The notes under the pieces were generated by a model. The model was not told the origin of the DNA. It saw only the letters and a list, made by a program, of their open reading frames with translations, and ran no database searches. The translations under genes were made by a program, and so were the position numbers. From CBDAPI01 sp965248635 (GTDB lineage: Bacteria; Acidobacteriota; UBA6911; RPQK01; CBDAPI01), in the NCBI GenBank assembly GCA_965248635.1, contig OZ252114.1, positions 4,774,001 to 4,838,000 on the forward strand: a stretch of 64,000 bases of DNA. The letters are read 5' to 3'. Below, piece after piece: positions 1-7,693 of this stretch. The stretch's first letter is position 1. Each line of letters starts with the position of its first letter.

Positions 1-78
1 CAGGAAAGAGTGCAGCGACCTCGACGTTAGCTTCAGATCTTTGAGAGCCAGGCCCCAGACCAGGTCCAGTGAATTCAT
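1..78 (-). CDS. ccmB: CcmB heme exporter permease, N-terminal fragment
   Basis: Only the first 26 codons are inside the window; the gene runs off the left edge. The start ATG overlaps the ccmA stop codon in an ATGA arrangement, the usual translational coupling of ccmAB. The visible residues (MNSLDLVWGLALKDLKLTS) resemble the cytoplasmic N-terminus of CcmB just before its first membrane helix. CcmB is the membrane partner of the CcmA ATPase in System I cytochrome c maturation and takes part in releasing holo-CcmE. The identification rests on position and this short N-terminus. Confidence 0.7.
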   Translation of the reverse strand, partial: MNSLDLVWGLALKDLKLTSRSLHSFL

Positions 79-791
79 TTCACCTCTACCGACTTGCCGC
101 CCACGGATTCGAAATAACGGTGCTCCAGATCCTCGAAAGCCAGGGATTCCTTCCCCTGCTCGGAAGCGATCCGGCCCCGATTGAGAATCAGGAACCGGGA
201 GGCCAGCTGATAGCCCTCGCGGAGGTTGTGAGTCGCCATCAGCACGGTTCGATGTTTCGAGCTGATCTCCCCCAGCACCTCAGCGAAGGTCTGGCTGCCG
301 TGCTGGTCCAGACCGGTAAAGGGTTCGTCCAACAGCAGCAGGGCGGGTTCATGGAGCAGGGCTCTGGCCAGCGTGAGCCTCTGTCGCATCCCCCGAGAGT
401 AGGCCCCGGAAGGCAGGTCAATAAAAGATCGAAGGCCCATGCGCTCGCTGAGTTTCTCCGTGACCCGCATACTCTCCCCGAGACCATAGAGCCGGGCATA
501 AAAGAGCAGGTTCTCCCGGCCGGTCAGCTGGTCGTAAAGCATCGTCTGGTGTGAGACGAGGCCGATCATCCTCCGATCCCAGGCACCGCTGCCCCAGCGG
601 ACCTCCCCGCGTGTCGGCTTCATGAGAGTTGAGATGATCTTCAGGAGAGTGCTCTTGCCGGCACCGTTGGGCCCAAAAACACAACAGAAGTCTCCCTCAC
701 AGAGAGTCAGGTTGACTTCTCTCAATGCTGTGATCGGTCCGTATCGATGGGTGACACCTTGCAGTTGGAGCAGGGGCGGTGGTGTCAACAT
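75..791 (-). CDS. ccmA: CcmA, ATP-binding subunit of the CcmABC heme export complex
   Basis: An ABC ATPase of 238 aa, slightly longer than most CcmA proteins. Walker A is GPNGAGKST (residues 40-48), the signature region is YSRGMRQRL (131-139), and Walker B is LLLLDEPFTGLD (151-162). The signature deviates from LSGGQ. It is assigned as CcmA rather than a generic ABC protein because it sits between a CcmI-like gene and ccmB in a ccm operon. Known role: ATP hydrolysis by CcmAB drives release of heme-loaded CcmE from CcmC. Its ATG follows the upstream stop directly (TGAATG), so the genes are coupled. Confidence 0.9.
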   Translation of the reverse strand: MLTPPPLLQLQGVTHRYGPITALREVNLTLCEGDFCCVFGPNGAGKSTLLKIISTLMKPTRGEVRWGSGAWDRRMIGLVSHQTMLYDQLTGRENLLFYARLYGLGESMRVTEKLSERMGLRSFIDLPSGAYSRGMRQRLTLARALLHEPALLLLDEPFTGLDQHGSQTFAEVLGEISSKHRTVLMATHNLREGYQLASRFLILNRGRIASEQGKESLAFEDLEHRYFESVGGKSVEVK

Positions 792-1094
792 TCAGGAGGT
801 TTTCTTGGAAGCTCGTTTCTTGTTCAGACGATCGACCTCGTCGAAAGCCTCAATCGCCCGCTCCTCGAATTCGACTCTCAAAAGCTGATAGTCGTCTTCC
901 GAGAGCTTGCCCATATGGTAGTCCATCTCAATGTCTTTCAAGGTGGTGAAGACCTCGTTCTTGGCGCGGACTGCCTTCTCCCGGCGGGTCAGCTTTCTTT
1001 CCTTTTTCTGTTCTTGTTGGACATCCATGAGAAACGGATGGGCGACATAGAGAATCACCAGGATGAACAGGACAGGAGCGACATAAGGCCACAT
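792..1094 (-). CDS. Small CcmI-like membrane-anchored protein
   Basis: A 100-aa protein starting at the ATG at 1094. An upstream extension of the frame is possible but overlaps ccmH and looks non-coding. It has one N-terminal membrane segment (about residues 2-19, MWPYVAPVLFILVILYVAHP) and then a charged, probably helical tail rich in Lys and Glu. It resembles the N-terminal part of CcmI/CycH, which tethers apocytochrome near the heme lyase, but it lacks the TPR region. It lies between ccmH and ccmA, so a role in cytochrome c maturation is likely. The family name is an inference from layout and context. Confidence 0.6.
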   Translation of the reverse strand: MWPYVAPVLFILVILYVAHPFLMDVQQEQKKERKLTRREKAVRAKNEVFTTLKDIEMDYHMGKLSEDDYQLLRVEFEERAIEAFDEVDRLNKKRASKKTS

Positions 1095-1107
1095 ATTAAA
1101 ACCGCCT

Positions 1108-1587
1108 TCAGTCCAGATCAGCGAGTTCTCTTTTGATTCTCTCCTGCACTCGCGGGTCGACCGTCCTCTCCACCTGCGATCCGGACGAAACCTGAACACC
1201 CCCCCCTCGCAAACGCCGGTAGGTGGCAACGACTACTCCCGCACCCAGACCCAGCACAACGAAGGGAAGGATCCAGCCGAGGAGATTGAAACCCTCCGCT
1301 CTGGGGGCCGCCAGCACCTGAGCACCAAACTGAGCTACGTAGAAGTCGTAGATTTCCTCATCCGATTCGCCCCCTTCCAACTTTCCTCGGACTTCACGGT
1401 TCATTTCTCCAGCTCTTCCGCAGGAACAGGCACTGACCACCGTGGGGGGACATCCACAGGTGCAGACAATGTTGTCGGTGACCCGCAGAACATCTTCCCA
1501 TTCGACCTCGCCGAGCAGCACCGGGGAAGCCAGCAAGGCTACCGCTGTGCAGAGGATCGGGGCAAAAACCGGGCTAGGCTGCTTCAT
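1108..1587 (-). CDS. ccmH: CcmH-type thiol oxidoreductase for apocytochrome c
   Basis: A 159-aa protein with an N-terminal signal segment (about 1-26) and a single C-terminal membrane helix (about 102-122). The redox region has five cysteines, at 42, 44, 46, 54 and 56 (VCTCGCPPTVVSACSCGRA), matching the CcmH/CycL/NrfF signature in which a pair of Cys reduces the CxxCH disulfide of apocytochrome c in the periplasm. It overlaps ccmF by 14 bp, so the two are probably translationally coupled. The thioredoxin CcmG, which normally reduces CcmH, is not in this cluster. Confidence 0.88.
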   Translation of the reverse strand: MKQPSPVFAPILCTAVALLASPVLLGEVEWEDVLRVTDNIVCTCGCPPTVVSACSCGRAGEMNREVRGKLEGGESDEEIYDFYVAQFGAQVLAAPRAEGFNLLGWILPFVVLGLGAGVVVATYRRLRGGGVQVSSGSQVERTVDPRVQERIKRELADLD

Positions 1588-3568
1588 CCCGAATTTCCCC
1601 GGCAGCCGGCCGCTTCAGGACACGGGCAACTGCCTTTCTCTGGTTCGGAATCAGCACGAAAAGCCCGCCCAGAACCATCACCGCCACCCCGATCCAGATC
1701 AGCATCACCAGGGGTTTCACGAACACATGAAAGGTAGCGGTCTCCTCATCCCAGGTAGAAAGTGCGACGTAAAGGTCGTCCCTGGGCGTGGAGCGGATGG
1801 CGACTTCCGTTTGCGGCTGATCCTGGTTCGTATGGTGGATGTGCTTTTCGGGCCTGAGCCCGCCCAGAATGTTTCCCTCAGCCGAGACATCCAGGCGAGC
1901 CGAAAAAACGTCCTTTTCCGGATCCCTCCGGTCCGACATCCCCTTGTAGACCATGGTGTATCGGCCCAGGGAAAAGCTCTCTCCCTCTCGAACTGTAAAG
2001 AACTGATCCAGGTCGAAGAAGGAACTGGCTGTAATCCCCACGAACACGAGCACGATTCCGCCATGAATGACAAAGCCTCCATAGCGCCGCTTGTTCATAA
2101 CGGTCAAATCCACCAGAGCCGGGATAAAGGAGCTGGGGCGAATGGCCTGCCGCGCTCTGGCTCCTTTATAAAACTCAAAGAAGATGGTCATCGCGACAAA
2201 GCCGGCTGAGGAAAACAGAATCAGCGGAAGCGCAGCTCGAATTCCGAGGCCCAGGCAGACCAGGCCGGCGACCACGCCTCCGACAATGGGATACACGAAG
2301 TTGCGCTGGAAATTCTTCGAAGAAGCCTTCCGCCAGGCGATCAGGGGACAGATCCCCGTCAGGATGAGGAGAGCCAGCCACAACGGGGCCGTGACCTTAT
2401 TGAAGAAGGGAGCCCCGACCGTGATTTTTTCACCCGTAACCCACTCGGATAGGACCGGAAACACGCTGCCCCAGAAAACGGCGAAGCAGATGGAGACAAA
2501 CAGCCAGTTGTTCAGGAGAAAAGTGAATTCCCGAGAGAGAAACGACTGCATTTTCTTGCCACTTTGCATCTCCCCGGATCGATAGAAAATCATGAACATG
2601 CCGAAAAGGCTCGAGATGGCCAGGAAGACCACAAAGAAGGGGCCGATGTTCGAGAGAGCAAAGGAGTGAACCGACTCGATGACCCCGCTCCTGGTCAAAA
2701 ACGTACCGAAGATGGTCAGTTCGAAAGCCAGCAGGATGAGCACGAAGTTCCAGGCCTTCAGCATTCCCTTCTTCTCGGTGATCATGATCGAGTGCAGGAA
2801 GGCGGTTGCCACCAGCCAGGGCATGAAGGAAGCGTTTTCCACCGGATCCCAGGCCCAGTAGCCGCCCCAGCCAAGCTCCTCGTAAGCCCACATCCCTCCC
2901 AGGGCAATCCCAAAAGTCAAAAAACACCACCCAATGAGGCCCCACTTGCGAGTGGAGGCGACCCAGGTTGTGTTCAGTTCCCCGCTCAGCAGCGCTCCCA
3001 TGGCAATCGCGAAGGGGATGTTCAGGCAGATGAACCCGAGATAAAGCGCCGGGGGATGGATGACCATGTAGGAGTTCTGGAGCAGGGGGTTGAGCCCGAC
3101 ACCGTCTGCAACAATCCGGGGCGCCAGCTGGAAGGGAGTGGCGGCAAAGTTGAGCAGAATCAGGAAAAAAAGTGAGCTACCCAGCAACACTCCATTTGCA
3201 TAGGGAACGAGTGCCCGGTTTCGCTTCCGATTCTGGAGGACAAAAATGGAACTGAACAAGGCCAGAATCAGGGACCAGAAGAGCAGACTCCCGCTCTGCT
3301 GACCCCACAGGGAAGTAAACTTGTAAAGAGCCGGCTGGTTGCGCGAGCTGACCATGGCGACGTACCGAACCTGGAACTGATCCTGGAAAATCAAGACCCA
3401 CAGACAGGTGGCGGCCACCAGACAGAGAACAAAGTTGGCTATGACTGCGTGCTCCGAGCTGCGAATGAACGGAAGCTGTTTCCGGTAACCACCCCAGAAG
3501 GCAGCCACAAAGCCATAGGCACAAAGAATAAGTGCGGCGACGAGACAGTAACGACCCAGTTCAATCAT
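1574..3568 (-). CDS. ccmF: CcmF, cytochrome c heme lyase
   Basis: A polytopic membrane protein of 664 aa, the usual CcmF size. It contains the tryptophan-rich WWD-type heme-handling motif (GWGGYWAWDPVENASFMPWL), followed by the HSIMITEKKG loop and a large periplasmic domain before the last helix. CcmF together with CcmH ligates heme from CcmE onto the CxxCH motif of apocytochromes. The start lies 15 bp downstream of the ccmE stop. CcmC and CcmD are not seen here, so they must be encoded elsewhere or replaced. Confidence 0.93.
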   Translation of the reverse strand: MIELGRYCLVAALILCAYGFVAAFWGGYRKQLPFIRSSEHAVIANFVLCLVAATCLWVLIFQDQFQVRYVAMVSSRNQPALYKFTSLWGQQSGSLLFWSLILALFSSIFVLQNRKRNRALVPYANGVLLGSSLFFLILLNFAATPFQLAPRIVADGVGLNPLLQNSYMVIHPPALYLGFICLNIPFAIAMGALLSGELNTTWVASTRKWGLIGWCFLTFGIALGGMWAYEELGWGGYWAWDPVENASFMPWLVATAFLHSIMITEKKGMLKAWNFVLILLAFELTIFGTFLTRSGVIESVHSFALSNIGPFFVVFLAISSLFGMFMIFYRSGEMQSGKKMQSFLSREFTFLLNNWLFVSICFAVFWGSVFPVLSEWVTGEKITVGAPFFNKVTAPLWLALLILTGICPLIAWRKASSKNFQRNFVYPIVGGVVAGLVCLGLGIRAALPLILFSSAGFVAMTIFFEFYKGARARQAIRPSSFIPALVDLTVMNKRRYGGFVIHGGIVLVFVGITASSFFDLDQFFTVREGESFSLGRYTMVYKGMSDRRDPEKDVFSARLDVSAEGNILGGLRPEKHIHHTNQDQPQTEVAIRSTPRDDLYVALSTWDEETATFHVFVKPLVMLIWIGVAVMVLGGLFVLIPNQRKAVARVLKRPAAGEIRDEAA

Positions 3569-3583
3569 TGCGCTTGGTACTAC

Positions 3584-4015
3584 TCAGTCAGTGCTGCTGG
3601 CGTCTACAGGTCGGTCAATTTGGTCCTGTTGCTCGTACTTGGAGGGACATTTCGCGAGCAGCACGTTGGCGTGAAAGACCTGCTCGTCCGGATCATATCG
3701 CCCCTCCACAACCACTTCCGCTCGCTCCTGAAAGGTGTCCGGAATATCTCCCTGGTAGGTCACGGGAATGCTCAGGGTGCTGGCCTGATCGTAGACCAGA
3801 AATTCCACTCTGGACTGGTTGCGATGAAGGTTGATGCTGCCCGGCTTCACCTGACCGGTCAATCGCACGCCCCGTTTCTCCAGTCGGGTGGATTTCTCCA
3901 GAAGTTGAGGAATGTCATAGTAGGTCACCATCGAATCGCTCATTCCGGTGTACATCAGAAAGCCGATGGAGCCCAGAATCAAGGCTCCCGCAATCAAGAA
4001 CTTGGGCTGTGTCAT
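3584..4015 (-). CDS. ccmE: CcmE periplasmic heme chaperone, Cys-type
   Basis: A 143-aa protein with one N-terminal membrane anchor (about 6-23) and the OB-fold CcmE domain. The heme-binding site is AKCPSKYE: the covalent heme ligand position is Cys123 with Tyr127 four residues on, giving CxxxY instead of the HxxxY of Escherichia coli CcmE. The Cys variant is known from archaea, Gram-positives and some deltaproteobacteria. It is the first gene of the ccm operon as seen here. The 235 bp upstream (4016-4250) separate it from atpE and hold no recognisable gene; a TAGAAT-like -10 near 4079-4084 on the minus strand is possible but weak. Confidence 0.92.
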   Translation of the reverse strand: MTQPKFLIAGALILGSIGFLMYTGMSDSMVTYYDIPQLLEKSTRLEKRGVRLTGQVKPGSINLHRNQSRVEFLVYDQASTLSIPVTYQGDIPDTFQERAEVVVEGRYDPDEQVFHANVLLAKCPSKYEQQDQIDRPVDASSTD

Positions 4016-4250
4016 TTATCTCTCTCCATTTCTCAAATCCTGATCAGAGAGCTCGGATCCCTGGGGGTCGCTCTCGCTATTCTATCAAGCAATTCAGGAG
4101 CCAAGAAAGGCCAGCACACCGGATTCGGACCGCATGGTCCCGAGTTGTTCGTTTTCTGTTCATAGAAAAGTCCGCAAATTTCCTTCCAAGAGCGTTATTG
4201 AGAAAGGGCACCAGCCCCTTCACATGGCACGTTCGTCCTGCCGCGAGTTC

Positions 4251-4547
4251 TTAGAAGCCGGCGACGTAAACGAAGGTCAGCAAGGCCAGAAACTCAATAA
4301 AGGCCAGACCCAGGATGATAAAAAACCGAATCGTATCGGTGGAGCCGGGATTCCGCGAGACCCCCTCACATCCCCCTCGCAAGGCGATCGATTGAGCAAT
4401 TCCACAGCCGGCCGCGGCGAGCCCCATACCAATGGCCGTCAAATCGAGCACACCTCCAGCCGAGGTTCCTCCTTCTTGAGCAAAGACGGGCCCGACAAAG
4501 ACGGTTAAGAACACCAGCATGAACACCAAGAACACAAGCATCTTCAT
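4251..4547 (-). CDS. atpE: ATP synthase F0 subunit c
   Basis: A 98-aa protein with an extra N-terminal hydrophobic stretch (residues 1-23, ending VFAQ) that looks like a signal sequence, followed by the two-helix c-subunit hairpin. The loop has the conserved RNP (65-67), and the ion-binding carboxylate is Glu85 in helix 2 (LAFIEFLALLTF). The residue after Glu is Phe, not Ser or Thr as in known sodium-binding rings, so proton coupling is more likely. The first helix has two unusual cysteines (48 and 60). It lies 80 bp after atpB in the same direction. Confidence 0.93.
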   Translation of the reverse strand: MKMLVFLVFMLVFLTVFVGPVFAQEGGTSAGGVLDLTAIGMGLAAAGCGIAQSIALRGGCEGVSRNPGSTDTIRFFIILGLAFIEFLALLTFVYVAGF

Positions 4548-4627
4548 TTTGGAAACTCTCCTATATCCTCTCTAGAAAACAGGTGTTTGACATTGGCATG
4601 TTGCCCTAGTGCACTGTCCGGATGTCC

Positions 4628-5383
4628 TCAATGGTGTGACTGCTCCACGGCACTGCCGACATAGACCATCGTGAGCACAATAAAGATAAAGGCCTGAACC
4701 GTACTGGCAAAGAGAGCCAGCATCATGACCGGAAGAGCTATGAGAAAGGGAAATATCCCGTTCAGACTCCCGATGATCAGCTCCTCAGCAAAGATATTCC
4801 CAAACAGGCGAACCGACAGCGAAAACGGTCTCGCCATATGGCTGATGATCTCGATCACGAACAGGAGCGGGGCGAGCACCAGTGAAGGGCCGGCAAAGTG
4901 CGCCATGTACTTCGCGAACCCGTGCGTTTTCAAACCGTGAAAGTTGTAGTACACGAACACGATGATGGCACAGCCGGCAGTCACGTTGATGTTACTCGTC
5001 GGTGACATGAAACCCGGAAACAACCCCAGAAGATTACAGGTCAGAATGAACAGAAAGAGCGAGCCGATAATAGGGAAAAAGGCCTTGTGGCGGGCGCCAA
5101 TGAGATTCTTCATGAAGTCCAGAATGGCTTCAAAGGTCAATTCCAGGCCCTGCTGTACGACTCCCGGGTCGTCGACGCTCAGCCGACTCCTCATCCAGAT
5201 TGCAAACACCGTGAGGCCCAGGCTGACAAGAATGATCATGACCAGGTGGGGAGGCAGGACAGCGTGACCCGGCTGGTAGTCGATCCACTCTCCCAGCTGC
5301 GGGACAGAAGGCATCACCCGTTCCGCGATCGGGTTCGCAATGTATTCGTTGAAGATGGTGGAAACAAAAAACTCTTCGTGCAT
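4628..5383 (-). CDS. atpB: ATP synthase F0 subunit a
   Basis: A 251-aa membrane protein. The essential stator arginine is Arg192 in the conserved stretch ARPFSLSVRLFGNIFAEEL, facing the c-ring carboxylate. The five to six membrane helices and the GLFPG motif around residue 120 agree with subunit a. It forms the proton half-channels of F0. It starts 3 bp after the AtpI-like gene and precedes atpE. The F1 genes and the b subunit are not adjacent, as the next gene downstream of atpE is ccmE. Confidence 0.95.
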   Translation of the reverse strand: MHEEFFVSTIFNEYIANPIAERVMPSVPQLGEWIDYQPGHAVLPPHLVMIILVSLGLTVFAIWMRSRLSVDDPGVVQQGLELTFEAILDFMKNLIGARHKAFFPIIGSLFLFILTCNLLGLFPGFMSPTSNINVTAGCAIIVFVYYNFHGLKTHGFAKYMAHFAGPSLVLAPLLFVIEIISHMARPFSLSVRLFGNIFAEELIIGSLNGIFPFLIALPVMMLALFASTVQAFIFIVLTMVYVGSAVEQSHH

Positions 5384-5386
5384 GAC

Positions 5387-5764
5387 TCAGTGACTTCGCT
5401 TCAACTGTTCGATGAGCTGAATAAGGGCTTCCAGCATGCCTGCAAGTACGAAGATCGAGAGCCCGACGATTCCCCCCAGGAGGCTCAAAAAAGAAAAATG
5501 GATCATAGCAAACAAAGTGCCCAAAATCAATAACAGCCGGAGCAGGTATTTGAGCATTGCCTGCTTGCGTCCCGCGGGGGTCGGAGTCCCCAGCATGGTA
5601 TCAATTCCAGCCACCATCCAGCGGTGATTGAGCAGGGCCAGCAACCCTCCGATCAGGATCGAGAGGGCAGTGCCCGGGCCCTGGTAGAAAAACCCGATCA
5701 GCACCAGAACAATGAGAATCCATACTGTGTTGGCTTGCACTCGTTTCAGGCCCGGATCATTCAT
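5387..5764 (-). CDS. ATP synthase protein I-like membrane protein
   Basis: A 125-aa protein with four predicted hydrophobic segments: about 11-26, 30-45, 73-90 and 93-110. Size, topology and position directly ahead of atpB agree with the ATP synthase I family (AtpI/UncI), which helps assembly of the c-ring. There is no catalytic motif. The stop lies 3 bp before the atpB start, so the genes are in one transcript. The sequence is not diagnostic by itself and the call leans on context. Confidence 0.7.
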   Translation of the reverse strand: MNDPGLKRVQANTVWILIVLVLIGFFYQGPGTALSILIGGLLALLNHRWMVAGIDTMLGTPTPAGRKQAMLKYLLRLLLILGTLFAMIHFSFLSLLGGIVGLSIFVLAGMLEALIQLIEQLKRSH

Positions 5765-5797
5765 GAGTCTTCGAAAACCATTTATGAATGATCCGGA

Positions 5798-6001
5798 TCA
5801 AGGCTTCTGAAGGAGTCTGAACACCTGGAAAAGTCCCGCGCCCGAACCCAGCAATATGCCGACCAGCGCCAGTTTGGGTTCAGTTCTCCATCTTTCGTCG
5901 AACCAGTTACCGATGAAGTAGCCAACCAGCATGCAAGAGGGCAGGAGGAAGATGATTCCACTGTAGCGCGCTACCATTCGGGATACGCCGGGCTTTTTCA
6001 T
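5798..6001 (-). CDS. atpZ: AtpZ/AtpI-type small F0 accessory protein
   Basis: A 67-aa protein with two membrane helices joined by the loop GNWFDERWRTEPKL. The pattern of first helix, G-x-W-x-D, second helix with GxxLGxxAGLFQ-like residues is typical of the AtpZ/putative F0F1-ATPase subunit family, which with AtpI forms a divalent-cation channel or assembly factor. It is the first gene of the F0 cluster. Upstream, 6002-6183 carries only a hairpin and separates it from nuoN. Confidence 0.8.
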   Translation of the reverse strand: MKKPGVSRMVARYSGIIFLLPSCMLVGYFIGNWFDERWRTEPKLALVGILLGSGAGLFQVFRLLQKP

Positions 6002-6120
6002 TTTCTTGCTGTCCCAGGATTCGGCCGCACTGGTCCTGCACGAGAATGTGTCCCAGGGTTAGTTGGCCTCCCCGGCGCTTCCGCACCGGGCTCTGACTGC
6101 CGCCAGTAGAACTGATCAGA

Positions 6121-6142
6121 GCCGCTGGCGGAAGCCAGCGGC
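6121..6142. repeat. Perfect 9-bp hairpin with GGAA loop
   Basis: GCCGCTGGC (6121-6129), loop GGAA, GCCAGCGGC (6134-6142). It lies in the 182-bp gap between nuoN and atpZ. There is no T-run after it on either strand, so it is not a classic terminator. The GGAAG centre recalls the CCGTGG-N8-CCACGG palindromes elsewhere in the window, but the stem sequence differs. Confidence 0.6.
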
Positions 6143-6183
6143 AAGCATTCTGGCCTCTGTGATCCCATTCTTGCCACACCTTC

Positions 6184-7692
6184 CTACAGGAACGCGGCGG
6201 CGGCTTGGGCCAGGTCAATCAACGGCTGGGGATAGATTCCCGTCAAGACAGTCAGAAGCCCGGTCACCACCAGAGTGATGACGACACCCGCTGAAAAGGC
6301 CAACCGGGCCGGGACAGGGTCCTGCTCGAAGAACATCAGAACGACAATTCGGAGGTAGTAGAAAAGGGAGACAACGGCATTCAGGGCACCCACCACGGCG
6401 AGTACCACAAGCAAGGTGGCCTGAGGACCGGTACTGGCGAACGCAGCCTGGATCACCGCTCCAAACACAAAGTATTTGGCGATGAATCCACCCATCGGTG
6501 GAATCCCTGCCAGGGAAAGTAAAAAGAGCACCATCAGGACTGCAATAGCAGGCCGCTTCGCCAGCAGGCCGCGGAAGGACTCGATGTCCTCCCCCTGGAT
6601 GTCCTCCCGCCGCAGGAGGATGAGAACGGCCCAGACCCCAAGATTCATAAATGTGTACACAAAGAGATACACAGCGGCTGCGGTGACACCATACTCGGTT
6701 CCCGCTACATACGCGGCTCCCGCTACCAACGCCATAAGGACATAGCCGGCATGGGAAATGCTGGAGTATGCAAGCAGTCGCTTCACGTTTTTCTGGGTCA
6801 CTGCGGCGACGTTGCCCCATGTCATCGTGAGCATCGAGATCAGAGCCAGGATGACGACATAGGCCTCTCGAACATCGCCCAGTGCGACAAAACAAATCCG
6901 GAAAAATACGGCAAAGGCGGCTGCCTTGACACCAACGGATATGAACGCGGTGATGGCAGTTGGTGCTCCTTCATAGGCGTCGGGGGCCCACATGTGAAAG
7001 GGAGCGGCGGCAACTTTGAAACAGAGGCCGATAATGATCAAGAAGACAGCCAGGGCCACCAGGGGGCTCAACTCCTGGCGGGCCAGGGAGTTGCCGATGT
7101 CCACCAGGTTGGTGCTCCCGGTCATGCCGTAGAGGAGGGACATCCCATACAAAATGATGCCCGTGGAAAACGCCCCCAGCAGAAAGTACTTCATGGAAGC
7201 TTCGTTGGAGCGCCTGCTTCCCCTCAGAAAGCCCACCAGAATGTAAGTCGAGACCGACATCAACTCGAGCCCGACCAGGATCGTGATCAACTCGAGAGCG
7301 CCGGCCACGAACATCATTCCGGCAGTGGCAAAAAGAATCAGGGCATAGTACTCCCCGTGATGCTCGTCCTCGATCTCCAGGTAACGATAGGAAAGGAGCA
7401 CCGAAAGGGCGGCAGTCGCGATGAAAAGAAAGTGAAAGTAGCGGGTGAAGTAGTCAAAGGAGATCATCCCGTTGAAGGCCGGTCCTGCCTCGCTCCCCCA
7501 CCAGACGTCGAAGCCTGCAATGAGCAGGCCCAGCAGCGAATAGCGAATCGGCCAGCTGGTGGGGTTGGAGCGCAGGAGGGGGACTACGCAAAGGATGGCA
7601 AGTCCCCACAGGATCAAAACCAGCTGCGGCCGGATGATCACCGAGTTTTCTCTCAGATAGGAGAGAACCTCCTGCCCGGCCAAGAAATCCAT
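6184..7692 (-). CDS. nuoN: NADH-quinone oxidoreductase subunit N
   Basis: A 502-aa antiporter-like subunit of complex I with about 14 membrane helices. The conserved proton-channel segment is seen in SMKYFLLGAFSTGIILYG and FKVAAAPFHMWAPDAYEGAPT, where the first Lys and the KxxxxPFHxWxPDAYEGAP block are hallmarks of NuoN. It is the last gene of the nuo operon, 1 bp after the nuoM stop. It forms one of three proton-pumping modules in the membrane arm. Confidence 0.96.
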   Translation of the reverse strand: MDFLAGQEVLSYLRENSVIIRPQLVLILWGLAILCVVPLLRSNPTSWPIRYSLLGLLIAGFDVWWGSEAGPAFNGMISFDYFTRYFHFLFIATAALSVLLSYRYLEIEDEHHGEYYALILFATAGMMFVAGALELITILVGLELMSVSTYILVGFLRGSRRSNEASMKYFLLGAFSTGIILYGMSLLYGMTGSTNLVDIGNSLARQELSPLVALAVFLIIIGLCFKVAAAPFHMWAPDAYEGAPTAITAFISVGVKAAAFAVFFRICFVALGDVREAYVVILALISMLTMTWGNVAAVTQKNVKRLLAYSSISHAGYVLMALVAGAAYVAGTEYGVTAAAVYLFVYTFMNLGVWAVLILLRREDIQGEDIESFRGLLAKRPAIAVLMVLFLLSLAGIPPMGGFIAKYFVFGAVIQAAFASTGPQATLLVVLAVVGALNAVVSLFYYLRIVVLMFFEQDPVPARLAFSAGVVITLVVTGLLTVLTGIYPQPLIDLAQAAAAFL

Positions 7693-7693
7693 G

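Noticed and set aside
4016..4250. A terminator between ccmE and atpE
   Set aside because: The only hairpin (AAGGG/CCCTT around 4205-4222) is five base pairs with no T-run.
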